Notes: generated by a model not told the origin, from the letters alone. 64,000 nt of DNA from Halicephalobus mephisto (GCA_009193035.1 SWDT01000029.1:337947-401946), one strand, 5' to 3'. Counted from the stretch's first letter, positions 48,755 to 60,732 are shown. A program made the numbers and translations.

Positions 48755-49135
48755 TATAGTGTATAATGTATGGATATATTAAAGCAACTTTGGTATATCA
48801 TATATTATATTCAATATATCGATACATGAAGTATGATATTAGTAAATTGAATATAATATATCCGATACATCAGAGCTGCTTTAACGTATCGATACATGAA
48901 ATGCAATATCAATGTATTATATTTAGTATATCAATATATTAAAGCAGTTTTGATATATCAGATATATTATATTCAATGTATCGATGCATTAAGTTCATAT
49001 CGGGGATATTGAATATCATGTATCAATATATTAAAGCAGTTTTGATATATCAGATATATTATATTCAATGTATCGATGCATTAAGTTCATATCGGGGCGT
49101 TGAATATAATGCATCCGATACATTAGAACCGATTT
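48755..49135. repeat. palindromic ATATATTATATTCAATGTAT array
   Basis: About five units of ~75-100 bp containing TATATCAGATATATTATATT and CAATGTATCGATGCATTAAG, in both orientations, so the array can fold extensively. The same words occur at 4985-5070, 8807-8890 and 9055-9130. It interrupts the end of tandem unit 3. Confidence 0.7.
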
Positions 49136-51345
49136 AATGAACAATTTTTGTGTAAATAGATGAACTTATAATAATATTCAATTATTTTTCCAGAAGTTTA
49201 CTTCTCATTCGATGATAGTGGTCTTTCCTATCCTTCACTACCTTCGATCATTTCGACGACCCTCCATTGCTGTCATAATTGCCAAAAATAATTTTCATTA
49301 CATGCTTCAAATTTTCTGCACCTATTTCTTAACGTGAAAGTTAAGACTTCCAAGTTCCACATTGTTATATATGGAAAACCATAGGGAACTTGATTTTACG
49401 CTTTTCTGTTCTGGAAATGAATTGTGTAATTTCGAGTTATTAACTGAGAAGAGTCTTTTTAATGACGCAACTGGTCAGAGGAAACCGGCTGCAGGACAAT
49501 GGAGTGGTTGATGTCCAAAAAACTGGAGCCCTAGGTCGGCTATTCTGGCCAGAGGAGATTCGTGATTTTTGTGAAATTTCCAGTTCGGACATCGAAGTTA
49601 AAATCGATTATAATTCGCGAAAAAACATTATTTCGTAACAAGATCAGAAAGTAGAATCTAAATAGAATCTTGAGTCAAGCGTGAAATTTTGTAGTTTGTA
49701 ATTTAAAATATTTTTATAAAATCAAATGTGTTTAAAAATTATCATTTTTTGTGATGAGATCATGATTCTAAATATTTCTATAAAGAATAGAAATCAAAAG
49801 AAGCGTTGAATAAGAAATTCGGTCCTGTCACGAAAAATGTTTAATTTATTTTTCGATTAAAAATTTCTTAATTTTTTTGAATTGAAAACTTTTAATTTTT
49901 TCTCCACCATCATTGCTTGAGATATTTTTTGAAAATTTTTCGAATTAAAACAATTCGGTCCCATCGCGAAAAATGTTTAATTTACTTTTCGATTAAAATT
50001 TTTTTATTTTTTTAAATTAAAAAAAGATAAAATTTTCATTTTAAGATCATTGCTTGAAATATGTTTTGAAAAAAATAAAAACCAGAAATAATTCCGGAAT
50101 TGAAAGCCATCGGTCTCGCCACGAATAATGTTTAATTTATTTTTGAAACATAAAGTTGGATTTTGATCTTTGAAAAATTTCATTTTTGATGATTTAATTT
50201 TCAATTATGTTCAATTATATTTAATTCAAGGACAACTTGTGACCTCGACTTAAATTTTCTTTCCCCAATTCTTGATCAATCAAATTTTCCGGATCTTGAT
50301 TGAAAATTTCCTGTTTTTAAATCCGGAAAAAAGTGGAATCATTTCATTCGTCTTAATTTCAAGTTTTCTCGTGACCCCCGTTGAACTCTTAATTATTCGA
50401 AAACCAGTAGCATTTTAGGCCAACTTTTTCAAAAAAGCTAATCCTTCGATTTTTCGACCTTGAAAAATGAAAAATTTCTTTATATTCGATAAAAAATAAA
50501 TTTTTACAAAAATCACAATATTTTGAAAATTAAAAATTTTCGTAATTTTTATTTTTAATTTTTTTACTGTATTCTAAAATATAATAATTTTTTTCAGATT
50601 TTTAAAAAGTAAAATTTTTATTTAATTTAAATAATTCTGAAATTTTTGCACAATTATAAAAAATTCCACTGAATTTTGAAAGCTTCCAAAAATTTACATA
50701 AGTTTCAAAAATTTTAAACATTTTTAAAGTTATTAAAAAATTTTAAATATTTTTAAATTAATTCAAAAATTTTAAATATTTTCAAATTAAATCAAAAATT
50801 TTGAATATTTTTTAAATTCAAAAATTTTAAATATTTTTTAAATTAAATCAAAAATTTTGAATATTTTTTAAATTCAAATATTTTAAATATTTTTTAAATT
50901 AATTCAGAAATTTCAAACATTTTTTAAATTAATTCAAATATTTTAAACATTTTTTAAATTTCTACAAGATCTTCAAACTTCAGAATCTGCCACTGGATTC
51001 TCGAAAACTCCAGAAGTTCTAACAAATTCTAGTTCGTCTACATTTGGGTTTTCGATCAGCCACGGACAGGAGAACCGGTCTGTTGCTCTTTTTCCTCAGG
51101 CATTTGAAACAAATGCGGCCGAAAATAGACCAGTCGGAAATCCACAAACTGTCCACAAAAGGACCAATTTTTCGTTTTTAACTAGATTGATCATCCAAAA
51201 AACATTCTTACGTGATTATTTCGTCATTTTAATTTGATTAATAATCATTTTATTTTATTTTTTCAGAAATACTCAAATACCATTTTCAAAAAAAATTTAA
51301 ATTTAATTGAGAAATGTTAAAAATTAATTTTTTTTAAAGTTCAAG
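49136..51345. other. intergenic with two degenerate tandem repeats
   Basis: The end of tandem unit 3 is near 49.3 kb. A ~140 bp repeat (CGAAAAATGTTTAATTTA, CGATTAAAA) occurs three times at 49790-50220. A ~60 bp AT unit (TTTAAATATTTTTAAATTAA, TTCAAAAATTTT) fills 50690-50960. GC-richer patches at 49450-49600 and 51040-51160 have no open frame of note. Confidence 0.5.
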
Positions 51346-54300
51346 ATGTCGAATTTGCTTTTTTTGAATTTGATTTTTGTAAGTTTTTTGAAATGTTATT
51401 AATTTGAAGCTGTTTTTATTTTTTAGGTCATTGTAGTATCGATTTCAATTGGTCAAAATTCAAATTTAACTTTGTTTGAACCCGGCAAGACTGGAATCCG
51501 AATACGCCTCAACGAGCCCCTTTTTACCGAAGCTGCTCAAATTTTTCGTTTGTTTTAATTTAGTTTTATTTTTTCTGATCATACTACTTCAGATTCCCTA
51601 TTTGCTTATCGGGTTCAAACAGTGCAAATTCCACAACAACAACAGTGTTTTCCAGAAGGATGTTTTGCGTTATTCAACTTCAGAGTGACGTCATTTCGAC
51701 AACCGAGAGCGATTACTCTGAAACCTTTGGCTCCTAATTTGCTGTTCATCAATGTCGTCATGTTTGATCTGGATATTCTCGGAACTGTATCAGGAAATCT
51801 CCAAATAGTCCTCTCTGTTCCGGTTTCCGGAGGCATAGTTATCTCCACAAAAAGTCTCTCGATTTCAGCCACATTGGATCTTCAGAAAAATCAATTTAGA
51901 CAACCTTACTTGAGAGTTGCCGCATGTGAATTACGTGGGGGATTATATGACACTAAAGTCATTGATCTCGGGTTGTTGACGGATTCAATCAACATGAAGT
52001 ACAAACAGGAAATGATCGGAAAAGCTCGTGACGTCATCGAAGCCACGATCTGCTCAAATCTCGAGATGATTGTTAAAACTCAAGTGAATACAAGACTAGC
52101 TGAAGTTCCCGATTCTGTTACTGTAGGAAGGATTTTGGATTTCCTCGACGAAGATGCTGTAGGTGTTTTAACAATTAATTTAAAAATTATTAAACAAAGG
52201 CATATAGACTTCTGAAATCTAATCAGGGATTCTAGAGTCGTTGAGAATCTTCTAGAAGCTTTAGGGATCCTTGAAGTTCTTATGGAGACTTTCAGAATTT
52301 TCTAAACTTTCATCTAGATTTCAAAACTCTTGCAAGAGTCTGAATCTAGCTTCTGGAGCTTCTCAGAATCTCTTGGAAGTCCTTCGAATCTTCCATAACT
52401 TCATACTTTTTCCGATAATTTTAAAATTCAGTGAAAATTTTTAGAACATCTCAAATTTCGAATCCTAAAAGTTTCCAAAATATGCAATAATTTATGTTCA
52501 AACGATTTCATAACGATATTCATATATAATTTCGAAATTGAAATTTTGAAGATTCTTAGAAAATAAATGTTGGAGGAATTTCGTAACAAATTTTATTTTT
52601 AATTTTTACTGACTTTCAGCCTGAAAAAATTGAGACGATGCCAGTTGTCCACGATGATGTCCAATTTCTCCCTGTTCCTTTAGGCTATAACTACAATCAG
52701 CAACCGAGAAGATATTTCCACCAACCTTATCAGTACCATTATTATCAACGAAGAAAAAGATCTCCGAGAGCTGTGAAACAAAGAGGTGTTGCAACAATTA
52801 CAGAAAGTATGTTTTTTTAACAGTTATACACACAAAAAATTGCAACTTCTACGTAGTACAAAATATGACAAAAGCATGGCATTTAGTGCTATATTTCATA
52901 ACCTTTGGGGTTCTGGGTAACTTTTGTCGAATTCTACAATAGTCGATGGCAAATACATTACGAGGTCTGTCAGAAATGCTGAATAGTTATAGAAATTGTG
53001 AGGATTGTATTACAATCTTTGCCACAGTTTATAATTGTTATTAAAATCGTATGTAGGAGTAATTCTTACATGTGATACTTGAGTATAAGATCTATAAGTT
53101 TGTATACATATTTGAATCAAATATTACAATGCTCCAAACAAATTTCAGATGGTCATAAAAATTGTGAGGATTGTATTACAATCTTTGTCACGGTTTATAA
53201 TTGTTATTAAAATCGTATGTAGGAGTAATTCTTGCATGTGATACTTGAGTATAAGATGCATAAGTTTGTATACATATTTGAATCAAACATTACAATGCTC
53301 CATAACAAATGTATCACAATTTTGTTAAAAGTTCCAAATGACCACAAAAATCGTAACAATTATGTTGCAATTTTATTAGAGTTTACAATCGTCATAAAAA
53401 TCATACGTAAGAGTAATTCCTAAATTTGTAGCTGTCGTAAAATTTGGATTTTTATATATTAAATCTGATGTATGTTTTTCGTCATACTTATTAAATATTC
53501 ACAAAAATCATAACAATTATATTACAATTAGTAAAAGTTGTAAAAATTACACACAATAGTAATCCTTGCATTGATTCTGAAAAAAGTTACGATTTTTTGT
53601 GCGTCATTTTTCGGTGCGAATGGGTTCCGAAACTCGTTAATGATCGTAAATGGTCCCTTTTTGGAACTATCATAAAAACGTTTCTCTCAAGTTTTTACAG
53701 AAGAAGAGTTTTATTTGTTTTCAGTCACTCGAAGTGCAAAACCAGATCCCAAAAAAAATGAAGATGAAGATTATGACCTCTGGGGTCATGCGGATCCAGG
53801 AGAAGGCAACACAAGTAACCAATCAAACAAGTTAAGAGAAATAAATCAGTCTTCTGGAGATGATTCCTTTCCAACTCCTCCGTCGCTTTCGAAATCTGTG
53901 AAAAATTCCGTGAGTCTTCCTCCTCGACATGAGACTTCGGCCCCCAGGGCAACTACAATGACTCTGAATCCTAGTTTTTCGAAGTTATTACAACTACTAA
54001 ATTCAAAAGACCTAAATCGAATATTTGTCGATTTGGATTTTATTGATTCTATTTCTGGACCCGATTTCTTTTCTGTAGGAATCAGTGGAATGGGATTTAT
54101 CAAAGCCGAAAAAGGAGATCTGGCTTATCAACTAAAAGAAGACCAACCGAAAAAACTCAGATTCCCCGGAAGAATTCTCAGAAGGAATCTGGATATCATT
54201 GTGAGCGACTTCACTCCGAACAGCATTCTACGTCAAGCTCACATGGCAAAATTACTAAAACTTACAATAACGTCAAGTACTCCGACTTTTGGGAAGCTTC

Positions 54301-55951
54301 TGAGGACGACGTGTTCCATCGACGAAGTCTGCCTCAGTGACAGCATCAGTGAAGTTTCGGAACTGTACCCAAATAGACAACTAGAAGCTCTAATCGAGAC
54401 TCTCAGATATCCAGAAGTGAAAATTAAAAAAGGTGATTCTTTGGAATTCTGATATCATTGTCTACTGTAGAATTAATAAGCTTGACTTCCGGCCTTGCAC
54501 TTTCCCATTTCTTTTCCACCTGCCATTCACATTGATTTTTGGAGTTCTAATGTTAGAACTTTGTACAATTTCTCGGAACTTGCAAAGTACAGTAGAACTT
54601 GGATATGAGATACCTCCGCTATAACATATTTCTTGTTATAACATAGGATGTGAGTGAGTGAGTTTGGTTAGTCTGTCTTCAAGTTTATCCCCGCTATAAC
54701 ATATCTTTTCTTATAACGTACGCTTTCCCCGATCCCAAAGAAGTATCTTATATTCAAGGTCGACTGTATATAATTTCGAAATTTTGAAGATTTTTAATAC
54801 AGTACAATTTTGATATAAGATACCCCCACTATAATATATCTTTTCTTATAACGTACGCTTTCCCCGATCCCAAAGAAATATCTTATATCCTAGTTCTACT
54901 GTATATTAAAGATTTCTAAGCATTTTAAGGATCTTAAGACAACTCCTGGAATTTTCCAAAATATCACGAAAGTTTAAAATTTTCCTAAATCCTCTATATG
55001 CTTCTGAAATTTTATAATTCTTCAAAAAATTACACAATTTAACGAAACTTTATAAAATATAATAGATTTTCGAAATTCTCAAGAAGCTTCGAAATTTGTC
55101 AAAATTTCTTTAGTTTTCAACGCTTCTGAAATCCAATATTTCTGAAACCAAGAATTTCAGACATTTTTAGGGATTCAGAAATTTTATGGCGAAGTAATTT
55201 CATAAAAAAATTCATTTTTAATTCTGTGACAGTGTGACTGGAATTTTCAAAAAGCTTCCAAAATTCGGCCAAAAATTATAGTTTTAAAATTCTTACTGTA
55301 TTTTGGAAATTTTCACTTTGAACTATGTATTCTGGAAGTTTCTAAGAAATTCCAAAAATTCGTGTCTAAAAATTTTCAATATTTTTGATTTCTGATTTTT
55401 TAAAAAGTATATATTTTTAATAACGAAAGTCTTCCACCTGCTTTCCCACACTTTTTTCTGAATTTTTAACAACTTTATTCTACTTTCAGATTTTATGGAA
55501 ATTTCAATTTTGGGATTAAGCACCTTCTACCTGGCAGACACAAGACAAACAGTAGGAAAAATACCGTTTTCTACCGTAGTCCAGATTGGGATACAAACAA
55601 GAGGGACTATTCTTCAAGGTAAAAATTCTAAATTTTTAAATTCTATTAATTCATCTTTTAGTAAATCTGAAAATAAAAGAACTACGGCTTTTGGAAGATT
55701 TGGATTTCTTCGATCTCCCGGCAGAATCCTTGAATGGTTTCAGAGACGCCGTCAAAGGCACCATTGAGAATCTTGCTAGACAACTTCTGGCAGATGGAAT
55801 CGATCTCCACAGATTCTCAAAACGATTTTCTGATTACGGATTATCGAATTTCAACTTGGAACTTCTTCAAGAAGAAATAATTCTCATTCAGGCTGACGTT
55901 GACGTGTTCAAACTTGCTTTCGATGTTGGAGGTGACGAATCCGCAAAGTGA
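51346..55951 (+). CDS. BPI/LBP/CETP-family lipid-binding protein
   Basis: Seven exons, 51346-51378, 51427-51547, 51593-52158, 52620-52806, 53725-54432, 55490-55618 and 55662-55951, give 677 aa; every junction keeps frame. A signal peptide spans exons 1-2. The N-terminal barrel starts at FEPGKTGIRIRL and holds the family disulphide pair (Cys163 in AACELRGG, Cys205 in ATICSNLE, 42 apart). Residues ~248-378 form an atypically long linker: Tyr/Gln/His-rich, then R-R-K-R at 284-287 followed by Ser, then acidic and Ser-rich. The C-terminal barrel (~379-677) includes LDFFDLPAESLN and ends in the amphipathic pattern NFNLELLQEEI/ADVDVFKLAFD. Vertebrate members bind LPS or lipids; nematode members are poorly known. 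Intron 4 holds a MITE and intron 5 two more. Compared with ~480 aa typical members, the excess is the linker. Confidence 0.85.
52827..53605. mobile_element. MITE-like element in intron 4 of the BPI-like gene
   Basis: Ends are inverted: TACACACAAAAAATTGCAAC at left and the complement of GTTACGATTTTTTGTGCGT at right. Inside, a ~165 bp unit is duplicated in tandem (about 52990-53136 and 53158-53301, nearly identical, with GTGAGGATTGTATTACAATC and ATCGTATGTAGGAGTAATTC). Termini resemble those of 30782-30955. Intronic and on the sense side of the gene; no coding capacity. Confidence 0.65.
54588..54768. mobile_element. palindromic MITE, TACAGT..ACTGTA family, copy 3
   Basis: In intron 5 of the BPI-like gene. 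Starts TACAGTAGAACTTGGATATG and ends TATTCAAGGTCGACTGTA. The centre is the reverse complement of the copy at 16423-16598. Flanked by TA. Confidence 0.7.
54798..54903. mobile_element. palindromic MITE, TACAGT..ACTGTA family, copy 4
   Basis: Shorter copy 30 bp after copy 3, from TACAGTACAATTTTGATATA to CTAGTTCTACTGTA. It shares TTATAACGTACGCTTTCCCC with copy 3 and lacks the centre, as in copy 1. Confidence 0.7.
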
Positions 55952-56063
55952 AAAAAAAAGTTAATTTTTTTTTTTGAAATTCACTTGCTCATTACTGTCG
56001 GATTCTGGACTGGCATAATCTAATCCCGTTGATCCTGTCACCCAAAAATTAGATGATCTCTCC

Positions 56064-56069
56064 AATAAA
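56064..56069 (+). terminator. candidate poly(A) signal of the BPI-like gene
   Basis: AATAAA 112 bp after the TGA at 55951, before the 3' end of the convergent gene at 56134. Confidence 0.5.
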
Positions 56070-56133
56070 GTGAAAATTCTAGCCGGAATGTTTATATATA
56101 ACAATCTTAAAAACGACAAAATTCGAGAAACTT

Positions 56134-56458
56134 TTAATTATTAAAAACGATTCTGTTAGGATTCGGTTTTTGAGTGTTTTCAGAAGGCTCAAAGATGAGT
56201 CTTTTTCCCATTCCGGGACGACAGAAAATGCATCTAGAACAATCAAATTAAAGTTACTGTAGAAATTGGGACATACCTGGGATCGTTGCCACCGTTATCC
56301 ATGAAGACAAGGTGTTCGTAAGGTTTCGCCATGACTTCAACTTCGGGTTCTGGATCCTGGTTGGTGATGGCATAGAAGGCCCTCGCTCTGAGGTTTCCTT
56401 CTACAGGAATCAGAAGCAAAAAAGAACAAGAAAGAATCAGAGTCGTGAATCTTTTCAT
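56134..56458 (-). CDS. small secreted protein with a CxxC pair
   Basis: Two exons on the minus strand, 56458-56277 and 56233-56134, give 93 aa. The 43 nt intron has a GTATGT donor and TTCTAG acceptor; the phase-2 junction forms Arg61. Residues 1-20 are a signal peptide (MKRFTTLILSCSFLLLIPVEG). The mature part carries an acidic patch (QDPEPEVEVMAKPYEH) and, from exon 2, RCIFCRPGMGKRL, giving the only two mature cysteines as C-x-x-C, then an Asn/Pro-rich end. The CxxC spacing could form a redox or metal site, but the rest is not thioredoxin-like. Reading through the intron gives only ten more codons, so splicing is favoured. It is convergent with the BPI-like gene. No family recognised; possible secreted peptide precursor. 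Confidence 0.65.
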
Positions 56459-57099
56459 TTTTAAATTCCAAGCTGAAAAAACTATTTTAAAAATTAATGT
56501 TATTGCGGAATCATCTTGAAACGAATTTTGGAGACTTTTGAAATCACAATATTTCAGAAATCAGAAATAATTACAGTTATCAAATTTTTTTAACGCGAAT
56601 TTCTACAACTTTTTAAAACTCTCCAGAATAGTACTACTGTAAAATTAGAAAACTATTACGAAACTGTCTCGACACGAAGTTTTAGGACTTTTTGAAACTT
56701 CATGAATGACGCTATTATAAAGGATTAAAAATAGGCGTTCCTATGAAGTTTTCTGGACGCGGATCCGTAGGATGTAGTTTACTTAAGTCTAAATTGCCAC
56801 GTTTGTAAATATTCAGAACTTTGTTTCAGGCAAAGTTTGAAGGAGTGGCCAAGGGAAAGAAGATTTTTATACCCCCGTAGGTCATGAAATATTAAACGCA
56901 GGTGAGGTAGGAATAAGTCAAAAATAGATTTAGACTTCATTATTCAAAAGTTGTGAAGCGTTTCAAAGAGACACGGGAGACTGATTCTGACTAATTGATG
57001 AAAGAGGTTTAACCAAAGACAAGGATTGAGACACCTACAAGGAACTGGAAAGGTCAATGAGTTCAAGAAAATTATTCCTAATCGAACGTGGTCAGTACG
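56459..57099. other. 5' flank of the small secreted gene
   Basis: No further gene. Probable promoter region; no TATA box or known motif stands out. Confidence 0.35.
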
Positions 57100-57430
57100 T
57101 GAGAACACTTGTGTCCCAAGCATTTATATTTTAATTTTTATAACTTTAATTCAAAAATCAAAAAGTCAGTTTCAGTAAATTTATATTTTTATGATATTTT
57201 AAAAGCTATTTTAAGCAAATGCTCACTTTTTAATAGTCTTATTGTAAAATTTTAAATGTTCTTAGAATTCGGAATCAGTCTTCAAAATCCAGAATCTCAA
57301 AAGTCAACTACTGATTCTGGTTTTAGATTCAGAATCTACAGACTCGATTATGTAATTAAAAGTACTTTTCGCTCAGTTTTAAGTTCAGAATTGGAATATA
57401 AATATTTTGACACAAATGTCCGGATCACAA
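57100..57430 (+). repeat. diverged third copy of the 2.4/11.1 kb dispersed repeat
   Basis: Shares TGTGTCCCAA, CAGTCTTCAAAATCCAGAAT, TTCAGAATCTACAGACTCG and AGTACTTTTCGCTCAGTTTT with the repeat at 2399-2838, with many substitutions and indels. A 92-codon frame (57256-57534) runs through it and out the other side; not supported as a gene. Confidence 0.55.
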
Positions 57431-60400
57431 GTGCCGTATACCCGGCCAATGACGTTGTTTATGCTTTTTGTGACCCAGTTAGTAAGGCGCTTTTTGGAAT
57501 GAATTTATTTTACAAAAAACATATTCCACAATAACAACATACGAAAAAAACAATCTTTACCATGAAACTTTGAATTTGTTTCGCTTAGTATCCTTAGTTA
57601 ATTTTTGCGCAAAATTCTACATGTTTAAAAACGAACCAACTCATCCTGACCATGAAGAATTTAACGACGGGAGTTGACTTCACTGTTATTTAAATTGTTT
57701 TTAGTGAATTTCTACTTGCGCTTAAAATAAGCTAACTCAATTGCCAAATAATTTCATGATAAGAATTTATTTCGCTTTTTCGTTAAAATATAAAAACCTT
57801 ACTACAGGATTTCATAATATTGTTTATTATTCTATTCAACATTCCAAAATTTATAAAATTTAGTTAGGTTTAGTGTATAGAGTATTGAATCAGGAATTGT
57901 TTCGGTATCGAGGTGCAAAAAAGTCATAACTATATGAAAATTAAGATGATATTAATATATCCATCATGAAGCTTACGCAAGATGTCATCAAATGACATGT
58001 TAATCATATGTGCTGGTCATCCTCAAGGGAAGATATGACAGGTCATTCTGTGGTTGTCAGTATTATTCACATTAGATAATATTCATTCAGGGTAGTAATA
58101 AGAATCGAGGTCTTGATATGTTGTTAAACAATGTTAATTGCATAACCTCATGATATTAAGTTAACATTTTTCTTATTTAATTTTTTTAAATAAAATTATT
58201 TAAAAAGTTAAAAATATCAATGTAGGTTTTCTACAAAGAAATGTATTACTTTTATTTCTGCTGCTTTTTGCAAGGTTTGAGATATGTAATTATTTTACAA
58301 AGCATGTCTACAGATGATCCATAATAGATAAAAATGAAAATCCAAGAATTATCAAAAGTCGGATTTTTCTGAAAATTGCCAAATTCAATTACTATGAAAC
58401 AAGATGAAAATAAACTAAAAAGACCAACATTCAAAGAATTTCTGGAATTGACCAATCGAAGGTTGAATACAAAGCAGCCAAGTTCAGGAGTTCCGAGAAA
58501 TTTTCAAAAAAATAATTCATATATTATTTTCTATAACTTGCTTTTTTGATTTTGGTAAATTTTTCTTTAATTATGATATTGATAAACAACAAGCAACAGA
58601 AACCAAAAAAAATTGGGTCTTATTTCCATTGAGCCGTTTTCAATTGCCTTCCTTGAGATCTTTGAGAAAAATATTTCTTCCAAAAGCAAAACCGAAGAAT
58701 CCAATCTATCGAATAAAACTAAAAAATTAAAATTGTTCCATAACATGAACTAAATTTGACTTCTCAATTTGCAAGACTTGAGAAAAAAGTTTAATTTAAA
58801 GGATCCTGGGATATATGGTCAAAGTGTTATAACTTAATCTGCATTTAAGCAACCGAGCGGTTTATACACTATTAGGCAATAAATGAATTACACCTTATAA
58901 TAACTATATGAAATTCTTTTGACTTTTCCAATTTAGATATCAGAAAAAATTTTGGTCCAATGTTTTACACTTTAAACCCAACTGAATCCTGAAATATTAT
59001 ACACCATTCAATTTGGCATTACAAAGTCTACAAATCTTGCAGTAGAATTGTCGAAAAATATATAATTTCTTCGGCATAATTTTACCTTTACTTTAAAAAA
59101 AACGAATTCGTCATGATGCTCAAAAATCGCAAAAAGTTTGAATTTATATCTTGTTATAATTTTTTTCCTTATTCTAAAACTATTTCTACGATACTATTAT
59201 TCTTATGTTTTTCAGGAACTTTTTATTTCATGAAGCATTCAGAAATGCCTTAAAGTCTGTGCAAAACAAAAGTCCAACTTCCAAGAAACTAATGGACTGG
59301 TGAACCCTTTCAAACAGCTGGACTTTAGGGAATTTTGAATGTTCAATCGTGCGTGCTTATTCACGGTTCAAAAACAATGTTAAAACTCAAAATATGGTTC
59401 ATTAATGAAATTCGGATGGCCATCGTCATCGACTAAAACTGAATGATGAGATTTCTTTTTGGGAAATGCAATTGGTTGGAATTTCTAGACAAATTACGGT
59501 AGTTTTATCAGATACTTTTAGAGGGGTTTCAGAATAATTGATTTCTAAACTGTTGAAAGATTTTAATTTATAAAGTGCTGTTGATTTAAGTTTGCAAACA
59601 AGATGGAATTTTCTAAAATAATATAAACTATAACCTTCTGAAGGGATTTAGATAGGATAAAGACTTTTCAAAAGATCCATCTTAGATCGAATTAGAATTG
59701 CCTAAAGGCATATAGTGGAGCTAAGTTAGAACTTTTCAGAACGATTCAAAATATGAACTAGTCTTCTAAAAACTACATTATGATTCTCTAAAACTCAAAC
59801 TAAATTTTTCTAAAAAGATCCAACCTCAATCAAGAAATTTTCAACAAAATCCATTTTAAATCAGGATATTTTTGAAAAATCTAAGTTATACTACAATCTT
59901 CTACAAAAACTCAAACTAAAATAGAAAATTCCAAAACTCATTAAAAAGTATAAACATCAAATTCTCTAGTTAATTGGTATTCTGTAGCTTGAATTCTTTT
60001 ATTGTTTTATGCATATTGCTGATTGTTGAATAAAAAATACTTATTATTCTTTCGTTCACGCAACGATTACGTAGTACTATGATCTAAGAAATAATTAACG
60101 CTTATATTCGGTGCTTCAAATATGAACTATAAAAATTTCCTAAAAAAGAAACCCGGAAGATTTACATTCCAGAGAAAACTAAAATAATGCAGGATAGGAT
60201 AACCTCAAACATTGAATAATAAATCAATCCTTACGTTTGCAAAAGTTGACGTCACAATTGAAATTAAAATTTAATTTTGAATTTGCACACAACGCTAGAG
60301 TAGGTATTTGAGGTACTTTAATTAATTACCAATTATTCTTCATCCTAAGTTGTATCACTAGGTACAAACCAGATTATCTACTGTACATAGAGGACAAGGG

Positions 60401-60650
60401 GATGAAGCTTTTTGATTCTTAAATGATATCAGCCAACTAGATGAAAATAAAATCGATATATAACATTAATTTTCAAAACTTGAAAATCAATCTTTGGAAT
60501 TCCGATATCACAAGTGAATATGATAAAACAGTCTTTACTCAAAATCATAGTTATATATATATATATTATGATGTCGCGACATTAAGCGTAGCGAGAAAGG
60601 AGCGATCGTTCAGGAGAAACGATTCTGCTTCCATGAATGGAATTGGAAAA
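57431..60650. other. intergenic
   Basis: Over 3 kb without a supportable gene or strong repeat. Short frames only. A TA dinucleotide run (60552-60565) precedes the tRNA-like sequence. Confidence 0.4.
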
Positions 60651-60654
60651 GGTC

Positions 60655-60732
60655 GCTCTCGTAGCTTAAGAGAAAAGCACTTGTCCGGATAGCAAGACGA
60701 TGCGGGTTCGATGCCTGCCGAGAGACGTTTTT
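60655..60732 (+). other. tRNA-like cloverleaf followed by a pol III-type T run
   Basis: Read on plus, GCTCTCG (60655-60661) pairs with CGAGAGA (60719-60725) except the outermost pair. A 4 bp D stem (GCTT/AAGC), a 5 bp anticodon stem (CTTGT/GCAAG) around CCGGATA, a 5 nt variable loop and a 5 bp T stem (GCGGG/CCTGC) around TTCGATG follow. The B box GGTTCGATGCC is near consensus, and TTTTT starts at 60728. Against a working tRNA: no GG in the D loop, C at position 33, and a Ser-like GGA anticodon without a long variable arm. More likely a tRNA-derived SINE head or a tRNA pseudogene, adjoining the truncated edge of the Polinton fragment. Confidence 0.4.
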
